Positions 1 to 5,550 of a stretch of 9,914 nt of DNA are shown in pieces (positions within the stretch are counted from its first letter, which is position 1; the number at the start of each line of letters is the position of its first letter). The notes under the pieces were generated by a model. That model saw nothing but the letters and a program-made list of their open reading frames with translations, made no database searches and was not told the DNA's origin. Source of the DNA: Chitinophagaceae bacterium. GTDB lineage: Bacteria > Bacteroidota > Bacteroidia > Chitinophagales > Chitinophagaceae. A program made the translations under genes and the position numbers. Location: assembly GCA_947447815.1 (NCBI GenBank), contig CANFLJ010000040.1, positions 1 through 9,914 on the forward strand. The letters run 5' to 3'.

Positions 1-1040
1 GTTAATACTTTAGGATCAAATATTTTACCAGTCTGATCTGCAACAATTTCAAATGCACGTTTTTTCAGATACCATTTTCTATCATCAATAGCCCAGCTAT
101 TATCTGCATCAAAATGACGGTACAAAGGTTCATCAGCCCAGTAAGTGAAATTCTGTGCATTGGTAATAGAGGTAATTTCGCAAATACCATCATAATGACC
201 CCACATTTTTCTACTTACATGTCCGTGCAATTCAGATACTCCATTGGCTCTTCTGGCAAAACGTAAAGCAGCAAGAGAATGATTGAACTGATCATCTTCA
301 ATACCAGTTAATCTTCTTACTTCATCCAGCGAAAGACCACAGAAATAACTCATTTTCTGACATAAATAGATGTCATGTTTTTCGTTGCCCGCTTCTTCTG
401 GAGTATGGGTAGTAAATACAAGATGTTCTTTAAGATAATCTACTGATTTGTGCTTGTTTAACAAGTAAAATGCAGAAGAAATACCATGTGCTTCATTTAA
501 GTGATAGTAATCAGGATTGAAATTCAATTCATCTATCAACTTTGCACCACCAATACCCAATAGGATGAACTGCGCTACCTTGGTTGATACATTAGCATCG
601 TATAATCTGTGAGTAATTGTTTGAGATACATAATCGTTCTCTGGTAAATCGGTGGTTAAGAGGAATAATGGAGCCGATTTAAAAGTTTCTGGGTTTAAGT
701 ATAATGCCTTCACCCATACTGGAGAATCATGAATCATTATCTGAAACTTGATACCAGTATCTTCCAGGAAAGTAGGATCTTTTTCCATCCAGGCAGGCTG
801 AAGGGTTTGATCTTGGTTTCTTGTTTGATCGTAATACCCATATTTCCATAAAATACCTATACCAATTAAGTTTTGCTTCAACTCGTATGCACTTCTTAAG
901 TGTGATCCGGATAAAAATCCTAAACCACCACTATAAATTTTTAATGGTTGGTGTATGGCAAACTCCATAGAAAAATAAGCCACTTTCTTAGAATACTCTT
1001 CTTTCCCTTTGTATGGGACAGCGTAATTTTTAAAGTCCAT
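1..1040 (-). CDS. glgP: Alpha-glucan (glycogen) phosphorylase, GT35 family, 3' end beyond the window
   Basis: Cytoplasmic enzyme expected to release glucose-1-phosphate from alpha-1,4-glucan ends using phosphate and pyridoxal phosphate. The first 346 codons are present and open; the gene runs off the left edge. Family signatures are clear: VAYFSMEF (20-27), YSGGLGFLSGSH (36-47), YHLNEAHG (179-186), FTTHTPEEAGN (209-219) and NGVSELHGHVSRKMW (266-280). The PLP lysine lies in the missing C-terminal half. The protein starts only about 20 residues before the YFSMEF motif, so it lacks the N-terminal extension (DUF3417) of Thermotoga-type enzymes. Some motifs differ from the usual form: GGLG[FL]AGD reads GFLSGS, and ITNGVH reads ITNAQN. 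From memory these changes mark a short Bacteroidota subgroup, so they are probably not damage. The ATG at 1038-1040 is the first in frame before the conserved region; no clear Shine-Dalgarno is seen. Family call is firm; glycogen versus maltodextrin as substrate is open. Confidence 0.93.
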   Translation of the reverse strand, partial: MDFKNYAVPYKGKEEYSKKVAYFSMEFAIHQPLKIYSGGLGFLSGSHLRSAYELKQNLIGIGILWKYGYYDQTRNQDQTLQPAWMEKDPTFLEDTGIKFQIMIHDSPVWVKALYLNPETFKSAPLFLLTTDLPENDYVSQTITHRLYDANVSTKVAQFILLGIGGAKLIDELNFNPDYYHLNEAHGISSAFYLLNKHKSVDYLKEHLVFTTHTPEEAGNEKHDIYLCQKMSYFCGLSLDEVRRLTGIEDDQFNHSLAALRFARRANGVSELHGHVSRKMWGHYDGICEITSITNAQNFTYWADEPLYRHFDADNSWAIDDRKWYLKKRAFEIVADQTGKIFDPKVL

Positions 1041-1099
1041 AATTTTTAGTTTCGTTAATCAAATGCGTTGCAAATAAATGGTTTTTATCAATATGTACA

Positions 1100-1124
1100 T
1101 TATACACATTAATAATGTGTATAA
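1100..1124. promoter_or_regulatory. Perfect inverted repeat (11-bp arms, 3-bp spacer), candidate operator
   Basis: Arms TTATACACATT (1100-1110) and AATGTGTATAA (1114-1124) are exact reverse complements around AAT. The repeat ends 59 bp upstream of the phosphorylase start codon, where a repressor or activator site would sit. There is no T-run and the arms are AT-rich, so it is unlikely to be a terminator. An 8-bp palindrome, ATGTACAT (1093-1100), abuts it. The binding protein is not identifiable from the sequence. Confidence 0.5.
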
Positions 1125-1200
1125 ACTATGGTGCGCAATATCGTAATTAAATTTAAGAAATTGTGGTATAATTAAAATAAAACTCTTGATAATGGGCATA

Positions 1201-1237
1201 AAAATGCCGTTACTGTATAAAAAGTAACGGCTTTTTT
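1201..1237. terminator. Bidirectional rho-independent terminator
   Basis: A 9-bp perfect stem, GCCGTTACT (1206-1214) with AGTAACGGC (1223-1231), encloses an 8-nt loop. It is followed by six T on the plus strand (1232-1237) and, read on the minus strand, by ATTTTTA. The only gene that converges on it is the minus-strand DUF4258 gene, whose stop codon is at 1260, about 29 bp before the stem. It therefore most likely ends that transcript and keeps it out of the phosphorylase gene. Confidence 0.85.
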
Positions 1238-1259
1238 ATTGTATGAATTTATAATTAAA

Positions 1260-1631
1260 TTATTTTTCCTCGCAGTTGCAGCTCCATTCTTTGTCCAGAT
1301 CTATGCAAGTTATAATATGATCTACATTACCACAAGGGGCTACTATTATTCTTAATTTAGCATCATGAACCTTTCCTTCAATAGCAAATCTTTTGTTGCA
1401 ATCATCGGCATTCAATTCGCTTTTATCGTAATTAATCTCCCCGTTTTCAATCAAAGATTTAATGTCCAGTTCCGTAATGTGTCTGCAATCCATCCTACAT
1501 CGGGCATGATGACTATATTGAATACTTTCAGGAGCTCTATTGAAATGCTCGCTATGGCGATTAGGTAAATTACATTTACACAGCCAGAAGAATGCAGCAT
1601 ACACTGCAGCAATAATGACAATCTTTTTCAT
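1260..1631 (-). CDS. Small membrane-anchored, cysteine-rich DUF4258 protein
   Basis: The 123-residue product has one N-terminal hydrophobic segment (about residues 3-17, after MKK) that could be a signal peptide or an anchor. It is not a lipoprotein signal, because the residues before Cys18 and Cys20 (L and K) do not fit a lipobox. The rest matches the DUF4258 pattern: an H-A-R-x-R-M helix (HHARCRMDCRHIT, 41-53), an ENGEINYDKSE turn (62-72), then strands ending in LRIIVAPCG and ITCIDLD. Function of the family is not established. It is unusually rich in Cys: residues 18, 20, 45, 49, 78, 100, 109, 118 and 120. The pairs 45/49 and 118/120 could bind metal or form disulfides if the domain is exported (inference). 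The gene stands alone, with a terminator 3' and a pair of direct repeats 5'. I considered a toxin-antitoxin role, but no partner gene is adjacent. Confidence 0.8.
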   Translation of the reverse strand: MKKIVIIAAVYAAFFWLCKCNLPNRHSEHFNRAPESIQYSHHARCRMDCRHITELDIKSLIENGEINYDKSELNADDCNKRFAIEGKVHDAKLRIIVAPCGNVDHIITCIDLDKEWSCNCEEK

Positions 1632-2037
1632 TATAGTTTAGATTAATTAGTATAGTGGCAATCATGGTAAACACATGTCTTTGGATATTAAACACATGTT
1701 ATTGAACTTTAAAGTATTGGGACTTATTTGCTTACTAAGTGCCTATTAAAACAACAAACTTTATTTTGGTGTGTTGTCTTATTTAAACGACAAGCAGTTT
1801 AGTATTATTGTATTTTAAAAGAATAATTTAATTGAATATTAAATTAACATCCCAAAACCAGAAAAGATATACAACAGAAAGCGATAGATAAATGGAGTAG
1901 TTTAATATAAACTATTGCATTTTGTGCCTGCATACTGGTAGGAATTAAGAAGTTCTTATTTGTTTTATATTCTTAAATATTTCAATCAGCTGTTTTATTA
2001 ATAATGTAACTCTTTATTTTTACCAAAATATTCTGCT
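1632..2037. other. AT-rich intergenic region between divergent genes, no gene seen
   Basis: This 406-bp gap separates the divergent DUF4258 and lipoprotein genes and must carry both promoters. I see no open frame of note, no tRNA-like fold and no strong hairpin. It holds the pair of direct repeats at 1668-1699 and a weak ACAACA/TGTTGT inverted repeat (1751-1756 and 1772-1777). I could not find a full TAnnTTTG box for either gene, so transcription start sites remain unassigned. Confidence 0.6.
1668..1699. repeat. Two direct copies of an 11-bp motif spaced 21 bp, candidate tandem operator
   Basis: TAAACACATGT occurs exactly at 1668-1678 and again at 1689-1699. The start-to-start distance of 21 bp is two helical turns, so both copies face the same side of DNA. 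They lie about 37-68 bp upstream of the start of the minus-strand DUF4258 gene. Each copy contains the near-palindrome ACATGT. A tandem protein site is the simplest reading, but chance in AT-rich DNA is not excluded. Confidence 0.4.
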
Positions 2038-2985
2038 ATGTATAAATGGTTATTAGCCATATTGGTGATAGGAATGGTTAGTTGTAAAGAGAAGAAAGTA
2101 GATTTATCGGGGGATGCACCAGTTAAAATAAGCGATTTTGTTGCTGCTTTTGATTTACAGAAACATGGCTATTTTATTGCTGATACCAATATGCTGGCTG
2201 AGGAAGATAGTACCCTGATAAGCTATAAGGTGGCTACTAAATTTATTCCTGATTCTGTTTTTGATAATTTATATGGAGAAGAAAAAAGTAAAATTAGTTT
2301 TCACCCGGTAGGCAGAATAACAAAGGCTAATGAAGTTTACCTGATGATGAATATTCATAATGGAAAAAATGTTCAGTTTGCAGTGGCTGCAATGGATCAT
2401 AAGAATAAGTTTCTGGCTTTTAAAGTTTTGTTTGATAAAACAAACAGCGATGGCTATGTATATAGTACTTTAGTAAATAACGAACCTTCTTTTATTGTAA
2501 CAAGAGAAAAGCTGAATAAAGATAAACAGGATATATATACTAAAGTAGGTTGGGCGTATATGTCGGGTAATGAATTTACCGAGATTGTAAATGATGGTAA
2601 CGAAGAGGAAAAGAATCTTGCTATCATTAATCCAATAGATACTTTGCCAAAGAAAAATGCCTGGAGTGGAAATTATGCCGAAGATAAAAAGAACTTTATT
2701 GCTGTACGCGATGGCAAAACACCTAATATGTATCATTTCTTTATTCATTTTGAAAAGAAGAATGGAACATGCGTGGGGGAACTGAAAGGCGAATTCAACC
2801 TGTCCGATCCTCATCATGCATTGTATAGTGAGGCAGGAGATCCTTGTTCTATTGATTTTACTTTAAATGAAAATGAATTGACAATGAAGGAAAAAGGGAA
2901 GTGTGGAAATAGGAGAGGGATGAACTGTTTCTTCAATGATACGTTTATTAAGCAGAAGGAAAAGAAAGTGAAGGGTAAGAAATAG
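2038..2985 (+). CDS. Putative lipoprotein with a Cys-rich C-terminal domain, function unknown
   Basis: The 315-residue product starts with a short lipoprotein signal, MYKWLLAILVIGMVSC, with Cys16 as the likely lipidated residue (MVSC is a tolerated lipobox variant). Lys-Glu-Lys-Lys follows the Cys and partly resembles the charged surface-export signal of Bacteroidota lipoproteins; surface location is inference. Residues about 30-200 form an alpha/beta region I do not recognise. From about residue 208 a second part begins: WSGNYAEDKKNFIAV, then GTCVGELKGEF, ALYSEAGDPCSIDF, KGKCG and GMNCFF, ending in a basic tail. The spacing of Gly, Cys and aromatic residues looks like a small beta-barrel stabilised by two disulfides, of a type I recall in uncharacterised Bacteroidota envelope proteins. 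The start is set by the signal peptide, which begins at the first Met; no Shine-Dalgarno is visible. The next gene on the same strand is 85 bp on and may be co-transcribed. Confidence 0.8.
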   Translation: MYKWLLAILVIGMVSCKEKKVDLSGDAPVKISDFVAAFDLQKHGYFIADTNMLAEEDSTLISYKVATKFIPDSVFDNLYGEEKSKISFHPVGRITKANEVYLMMNIHNGKNVQFAVAAMDHKNKFLAFKVLFDKTNSDGYVYSTLVNNEPSFIVTREKLNKDKQDIYTKVGWAYMSGNEFTEIVNDGNEEEKNLAIINPIDTLPKKNAWSGNYAEDKKNFIAVRDGKTPNMYHFFIHFEKKNGTCVGELKGEFNLSDPHHALYSEAGDPCSIDFTLNENELTMKEKGKCGNRRGMNCFFNDTFIKQKEKKVKGKK

Positions 2986-3006
2986 AAAGGGCAAGTAGTA
3001 AGTTAT

Positions 3007-3048
3007 AAACTTTAAGTATAATTAATTGGGTTATATTAATTAAAGTTT
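3007..3048. other. AT-rich imperfect hairpin between the lipoprotein and EVE genes
   Basis: AAACTTTAA (3007-3015) pairs with TTAAAGTTT (3040-3048), and inside it TTAAT (3022-3026) pairs with ATTAA (3035-3039), leaving a 6-nt bulge and an 8-nt loop. There is no GC core and no T-run, so it would be a poor terminator. It could be a weak attenuator or mRNA-stability structure just upstream of the EVE gene, or chance in very AT-rich sequence. Confidence 0.25.
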
Positions 3049-3070
3049 TAAAAGTATAAATAAATCGAAA

Positions 3071-3484
3071 ATGGCATATTGGTTAATTAAATCGGAGCCC
3101 TTTAAATATAGCTGGGAGCAGTTTGAAAAAGATGGAGTAACCTTTTGGGATGGGGTGAGAAATTATGGTGCCCGAAACAATCTGAGATCCATGAAGAAAG
3201 GAGATCTTTTATTGTTTTATCATAGCAATGAAGGGATGGAAATTGTAGGAATAGCTAAGCTGGTAAAAGAGCATTATCCCGATCCTACTACCGAAGAGGA
3301 CGCATGGGTAGCAGTAGATGTAAAGCCCGTAAAAAGATTGAAACAACCAGTTAGTCTGGCCACCATTAAAGCCGATCCACGACTTAAAGAAATGGCATTA
3401 GTAAGACTAGGTAGGTTATCGGTACAGCCAGTAACCGATGAAGAGTGGAAGATAGTGGTGAATGAGTTAGGGAAAACAAAGTAA
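3071..3484 (+). CDS. EVE-domain (PUA-like) protein
   Basis: The 137-residue protein is a complete single EVE domain, the usual length for stand-alone bacterial members. Recognisable elements are YWLIKSEP (3-10), TFWDGVRNYGARNNLRSMKKGDLLLFYHS (24-52), an EIVGIAKL strand (57-64), AWVAVDVKPVKRLKQPVSL (78-96) and the C-terminal LVRLGRLSVQPVTDEEW (110-126). EVE domains have a YTH/PUA-like fold with an aromatic cage and are known or proposed to bind modified bases in DNA or RNA. The bacterial stand-alone proteins have no settled cellular role. Nothing next to it encodes a methyltransferase or restriction nuclease, so a defence role is not supported by context here. It follows the lipoprotein gene by 85 bp on the same strand and ends at the strong terminator at 3532-3562. 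Confidence 0.93.
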   Translation: MAYWLIKSEPFKYSWEQFEKDGVTFWDGVRNYGARNNLRSMKKGDLLLFYHSNEGMEIVGIAKLVKEHYPDPTTEEDAWVAVDVKPVKRLKQPVSLATIKADPRLKEMALVRLGRLSVQPVTDEEWKIVVNELGKTK

Positions 3485-3531
3485 TAAAAGTTGAAGATAT
3501 TCTGCGGATAAGCAGATAGTCACAAAACATA

Positions 3532-3562
3532 AAGCCTGATTAAATATTATTTAATCAGGCTT
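3532..3562. terminator. Strong bidirectional rho-independent terminator between converging genes
   Basis: A perfect 14-bp stem, AAGCCTGATTAAAT (3532-3545) with ATTTAATCAGGCTT (3549-3562), has a 3-nt loop. T-rich sequence follows on both sides: TTATTTATA on plus and TTATGTTTTG on minus. It lies between the EVE gene (stop 3484) and secG (stop 3586), which converge, and should end both transcripts. A smaller TCTGC/GCAGA hairpin (3501-3516) precedes it on the plus side. Confidence 0.92.
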
Positions 3563-3585
3563 ATTTATATCAGTAAGTTTAACTA

Positions 3586-3888
3586 CTACTTTTTAGGAGC
3601 AGCAGGCTGACTTGTATTAATTTGTTGAATTAAACTTTTGTCTTCAGAAGCACCACTATGTTTTGCTTTTAAGAACAAAACAGAGGTTAAAGCAAGAACC
3701 ACTAATGCTGTTGCAAAAATCCAGGTTCCTTTTTCTAATACATCGGTAGTTTGTTTAACACCCATCAACTGATTGCCAACACCACCAACGTTTCCTGATA
3801 ATCCACCACCTTTAGGATTTTGGATAAGGATAAAAAATCCTAAACAAACACATACTATTACTACTAATACACTGAATACTACTACCAT
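3586..3888 (-). CDS. secG: Preprotein translocase subunit SecG
   Basis: SecG is the non-essential third component of the inner-membrane SecYEG channel and helps SecA-driven export of unfolded proteins. The 100-residue product has the expected two membrane helices (about 2-22 and 55-73). They are joined by the conserved loop LIQNPKGGGLSGNVGGVGNQLMG (21-43) and the TTDVLEKGTW segment (47-56) that leads into helix 2. The C-terminal tail is Lys-, Ser- and Pro-rich, as is common in Bacteroidota. The ATG lies one base after the stop of the upstream TPR gene, and an AAAGGAAT Shine-Dalgarno lies within the last codons of that gene, so the two are almost certainly translationally coupled. It is the last gene of the minus-strand cluster, followed by the terminator at 3532-3562. 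Confidence 0.96.
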   Translation of the reverse strand: MVVVFSVLVVIVCVCLGFFILIQNPKGGGLSGNVGGVGNQLMGVKQTTDVLEKGTWIFATALVVLALTSVLFLKAKHSGASEDKSLIQQINTSQPAAPKK

Positions 3889-3889
3889 C

Positions 3890-4960
3890 TTATATTCCTT
3901 TTAATTCTTGAATCTTTTTGGCAAAGAAAGCGGTTTTGTCAGGATTTAAAAAACTTAATTTTATATATATCTGAATTGCTTTCTCCAATTTGCCTTGTTT
4001 AGCATATACCTCGGCCATTGTTTCGGTATTTATTTCCCTGGAATCGTTTGAGTGTTTGGCGCTAGATTCTACAATAGTTTCCAGTTCTGGCGCTGTTCCC
4101 AGATCTTTAGGATTAGGGTTTGCTGTTTTTACATGTTTCAACCAGTCCGTAAATTTCAATAATTGACGGGTAAGTTTATCCTGCGGTAATTTAGATAAAT
4201 CCAGTTTAATACCCTGAGAATCAAAATAATCTACTGCATGGGCAGGTTCATTGTTGTAATTGATATCTAAAGCATCACCAGATAAATGCTTACTCATACC
4301 TGCTTTAGCATCTGCCAGTTGATTAGAGATGCTCTGAGGAATAGAGATAGAGAAATCTTCAATATCACTTGTTTTTACAAAGTCATTCTCTTGTTCATCT
4401 GTAAAAGCAGTGTCGTATTCGTCTATTTCTTGCTCCGAAGAAGCTATTTCACTCAATACATGGTCTGTATCAGTCGATAAATGATGCTCTGTAATAGTAG
4501 GCTCAAATTCGTTCTGAAAGCTACTCGCCAAAGGTTCTGTTTCCTCAAGTGTAGCACCAGTCATAATATCTTTTACATCTTGCAATGTAGGGATATCTAT
4601 ATGCTGAAAATGTTGATTATCTGAAGATTTAGCTTCTACAGGTGTTTCCGCTACTACTTTGTCTACAAACTCTTCTGTAGTATTAATGGTTTCAAATTGA
4701 GGTACTTCAAAAGCAACTATCTGATCGTTTTGAAGATGATAACCAAGCCATTCAGGATTATTGAAAAATAATGCAGTTTTATGTATCTGAGAAGGCGTTT
4801 TGTAATTTACTTCATTTTTAAGCTTCAAACTATATAATAGCTGACTAGGAGCAAAAAATGGGTATTCAGATGCAATTTTAGAAATCTGATCTTCACTTAT
4901 CTCATCAAAGTGCCTTTGAGAGGTTAAATGATATAGTGTATTTTCAATTATAGAATTCAT
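3890..4960 (-). CDS. Acidic, largely low-complexity protein with a C-terminal TPR motif
   Basis: The 356-residue product has three visible parts. The N-terminus (about 1-75) is helical and reads like a conserved small domain (LYHLTSQRHFDEI, EYPFFAPSQLLYSLKLK). A long middle stretch (about 76-240) is rich in Glu, Asp, Thr and Ser and is probably disordered. The C-terminus (about 312-356) contains a TPR-type helical hairpin, TMAEVYAKQGKLEKAIQIYIKLSFLNPDK. There is no signal peptide or membrane helix, so it should be cytoplasmic. Function is unknown. Its position directly upstream of secG, with a 1-nt gap, suggests a link to envelope biogenesis or simply a shared message. I recall similar proteins beside secG in other Bacteroidota, but have not checked. 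An 86-bp gap with a palindrome separates it from lptE, so it may also have its own promoter. Confidence 0.8.
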   Translation of the reverse strand: MNSIIENTLYHLTSQRHFDEISEDQISKIASEYPFFAPSQLLYSLKLKNEVNYKTPSQIHKTALFFNNPEWLGYHLQNDQIVAFEVPQFETINTTEEFVDKVVAETPVEAKSSDNQHFQHIDIPTLQDVKDIMTGATLEETEPLASSFQNEFEPTITEHHLSTDTDHVLSEIASSEQEIDEYDTAFTDEQENDFVKTSDIEDFSISIPQSISNQLADAKAGMSKHLSGDALDINYNNEPAHAVDYFDSQGIKLDLSKLPQDKLTRQLLKFTDWLKHVKTANPNPKDLGTAPELETIVESSAKHSNDSREINTETMAEVYAKQGKLEKAIQIYIKLSFLNPDKTAFFAKKIQELKGI

Positions 4961-4996
4961 GTTTGTATCTGAAATTTAATAAAATGACCGCCAATA

Positions 4997-5014
4997 TAGT
5001 AATAATTGTTACTA
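4997..5014. promoter_or_regulatory. 18-bp near-perfect palindrome upstream of the TPR gene
   Basis: TAGTAATAATTGTTACTA is palindromic apart from one mismatched pair. It lies 36 bp upstream of the TPR-secG start within the only sizeable gap (86 bp) of the minus-strand cluster. It could be an operator for an internal promoter. A partial -7-like sequence (TATATTGG on the minus strand) overlaps its downstream edge, but no full promoter is seen. Confidence 0.3.
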
Positions 5015-5046
5015 CGAGTAAGCAAATTAAAAATATTTATTTTATA

Positions 5047-5550
5047 TTACCAATTCGAAAATATGTGATTGAAGATTTGGTCCGTAATATTTTTGACAAT
5101 TTCTTCTAAAAGTCTTCCTTCAGCTTCCTGTAAAGACAAGGTTGCATCAAAGTCTAAATTGGTACTTACATCAAATTCTTCTGTTTTATTTTCCAGCGTA
5201 TTTAAGAAAACAATATGAGCCGCAACAGTTAATCTATTAGAAGTAGCCGCCTGAGGCGAAATAGCTGCAGTGGTTACACTATAATCGGATATATAACCGC
5301 TTATCTGATAATGAGCATCATCGCTATTGGTAGCCGTTAGCTTGGTTTGCCCTACAATCTTTTGAATTAGTTTGTCGGTTACTTTCGGACTCAGCTGTGG
5401 ATTAACATACCGAGCTTTATTTTCTATGTAAGCAATTTTTGCTGTCTTTACGTTTGCAGGTATCGATACATCCCTCAAGGAATAAGATACTTTACATGCC
5501 GCAAAAATCAGCAATAATGGCAATATTAATAGCAGTATTTTGTTATTCAT
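5047..5550 (-). CDS. lptE: LptE-family lipoprotein (LPS assembly, outer membrane)
   Basis: LptE is the outer-membrane lipoprotein that plugs and helps assemble the LptD barrel, which inserts lipopolysaccharide into the outer leaflet. The 167-residue product has a lipoprotein signal, MNNKILLLILPLLLIFAAC, with Cys19 lipidated. It is followed by the Bacteroidota-type LptE pattern: YSLRDVSIPANVKTAKIAYIENKA (23-46), NPQLSPKVTDKLIQKI (50-65), YQISGYISDYSVT (81-93) and a helical C-terminus EAEGRLLEEIVKNITDQIFNHIF. The low similarity typical of LptE across phyla makes the name a family-level call. Its ATG overlaps the end of the sigma-54 activator gene by 8 bases (ATGAATAA), and AGAAG within that gene can act as the ribosome site, so translation is probably coupled. 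No lptD is in the window. Confidence 0.88.
   Translation of the reverse strand: MNNKILLLILPLLLIFAACKVSYSLRDVSIPANVKTAKIAYIENKARYVNPQLSPKVTDKLIQKIVGQTKLTATNSDDAHYQISGYISDYSVTTAAISPQAATSNRLTVAAHIVFLNTLENKTEEFDVSTNLDFDATLSLQEAEGRLLEEIVKNITDQIFNHIFSNW

Noticed and set aside
1..1040. Phosphorylase as a truncated pseudogene
   Set aside because: The frame is open to the window edge with all expected N-terminal motifs; the missing part is due to the window boundary.
1192..1227. Tiny plus-strand open frame (11 codons plus stop) overlapping the hairpin at 1206-1231
   Set aside because: Too short, no ribosome site, and its bases are explained by the terminator.
1260..1631. DUF4258 gene as half of a toxin-antitoxin pair
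   Set aside because: No small partner gene lies next to it, and it has its own terminator and an N-terminal membrane segment.
1751..1777. ACAACA/TGTTGT inverted repeat
   Set aside because: Six base pairs with a 15-nt loop and no T-run; expected by chance in such sequence.
1916..1929. Sigma-54-like promoter on the minus strand (AGGCAC...TGCA)
   Set aside because: The GG to GC spacing is two bases too short for a -24/-12 promoter, and no gene lies at the right distance.
2470..2817. 115-codon open frame on the minus strand inside the lipoprotein gene
   Set aside because: It is antisense to a gene with a clear signal peptide and domain pattern, and its product shows no recognisable motif. Other antisense frames at 1365-1568, 4286-4480, 6615-6815, 7202-7411 and 8733-8939 were left out for the same reason.
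3071..3484. EVE-domain gene as part of a modification-dependent defence system
   Set aside because: No nuclease, methyltransferase or other defence gene is adjacent, and the protein is a plain single-domain member.
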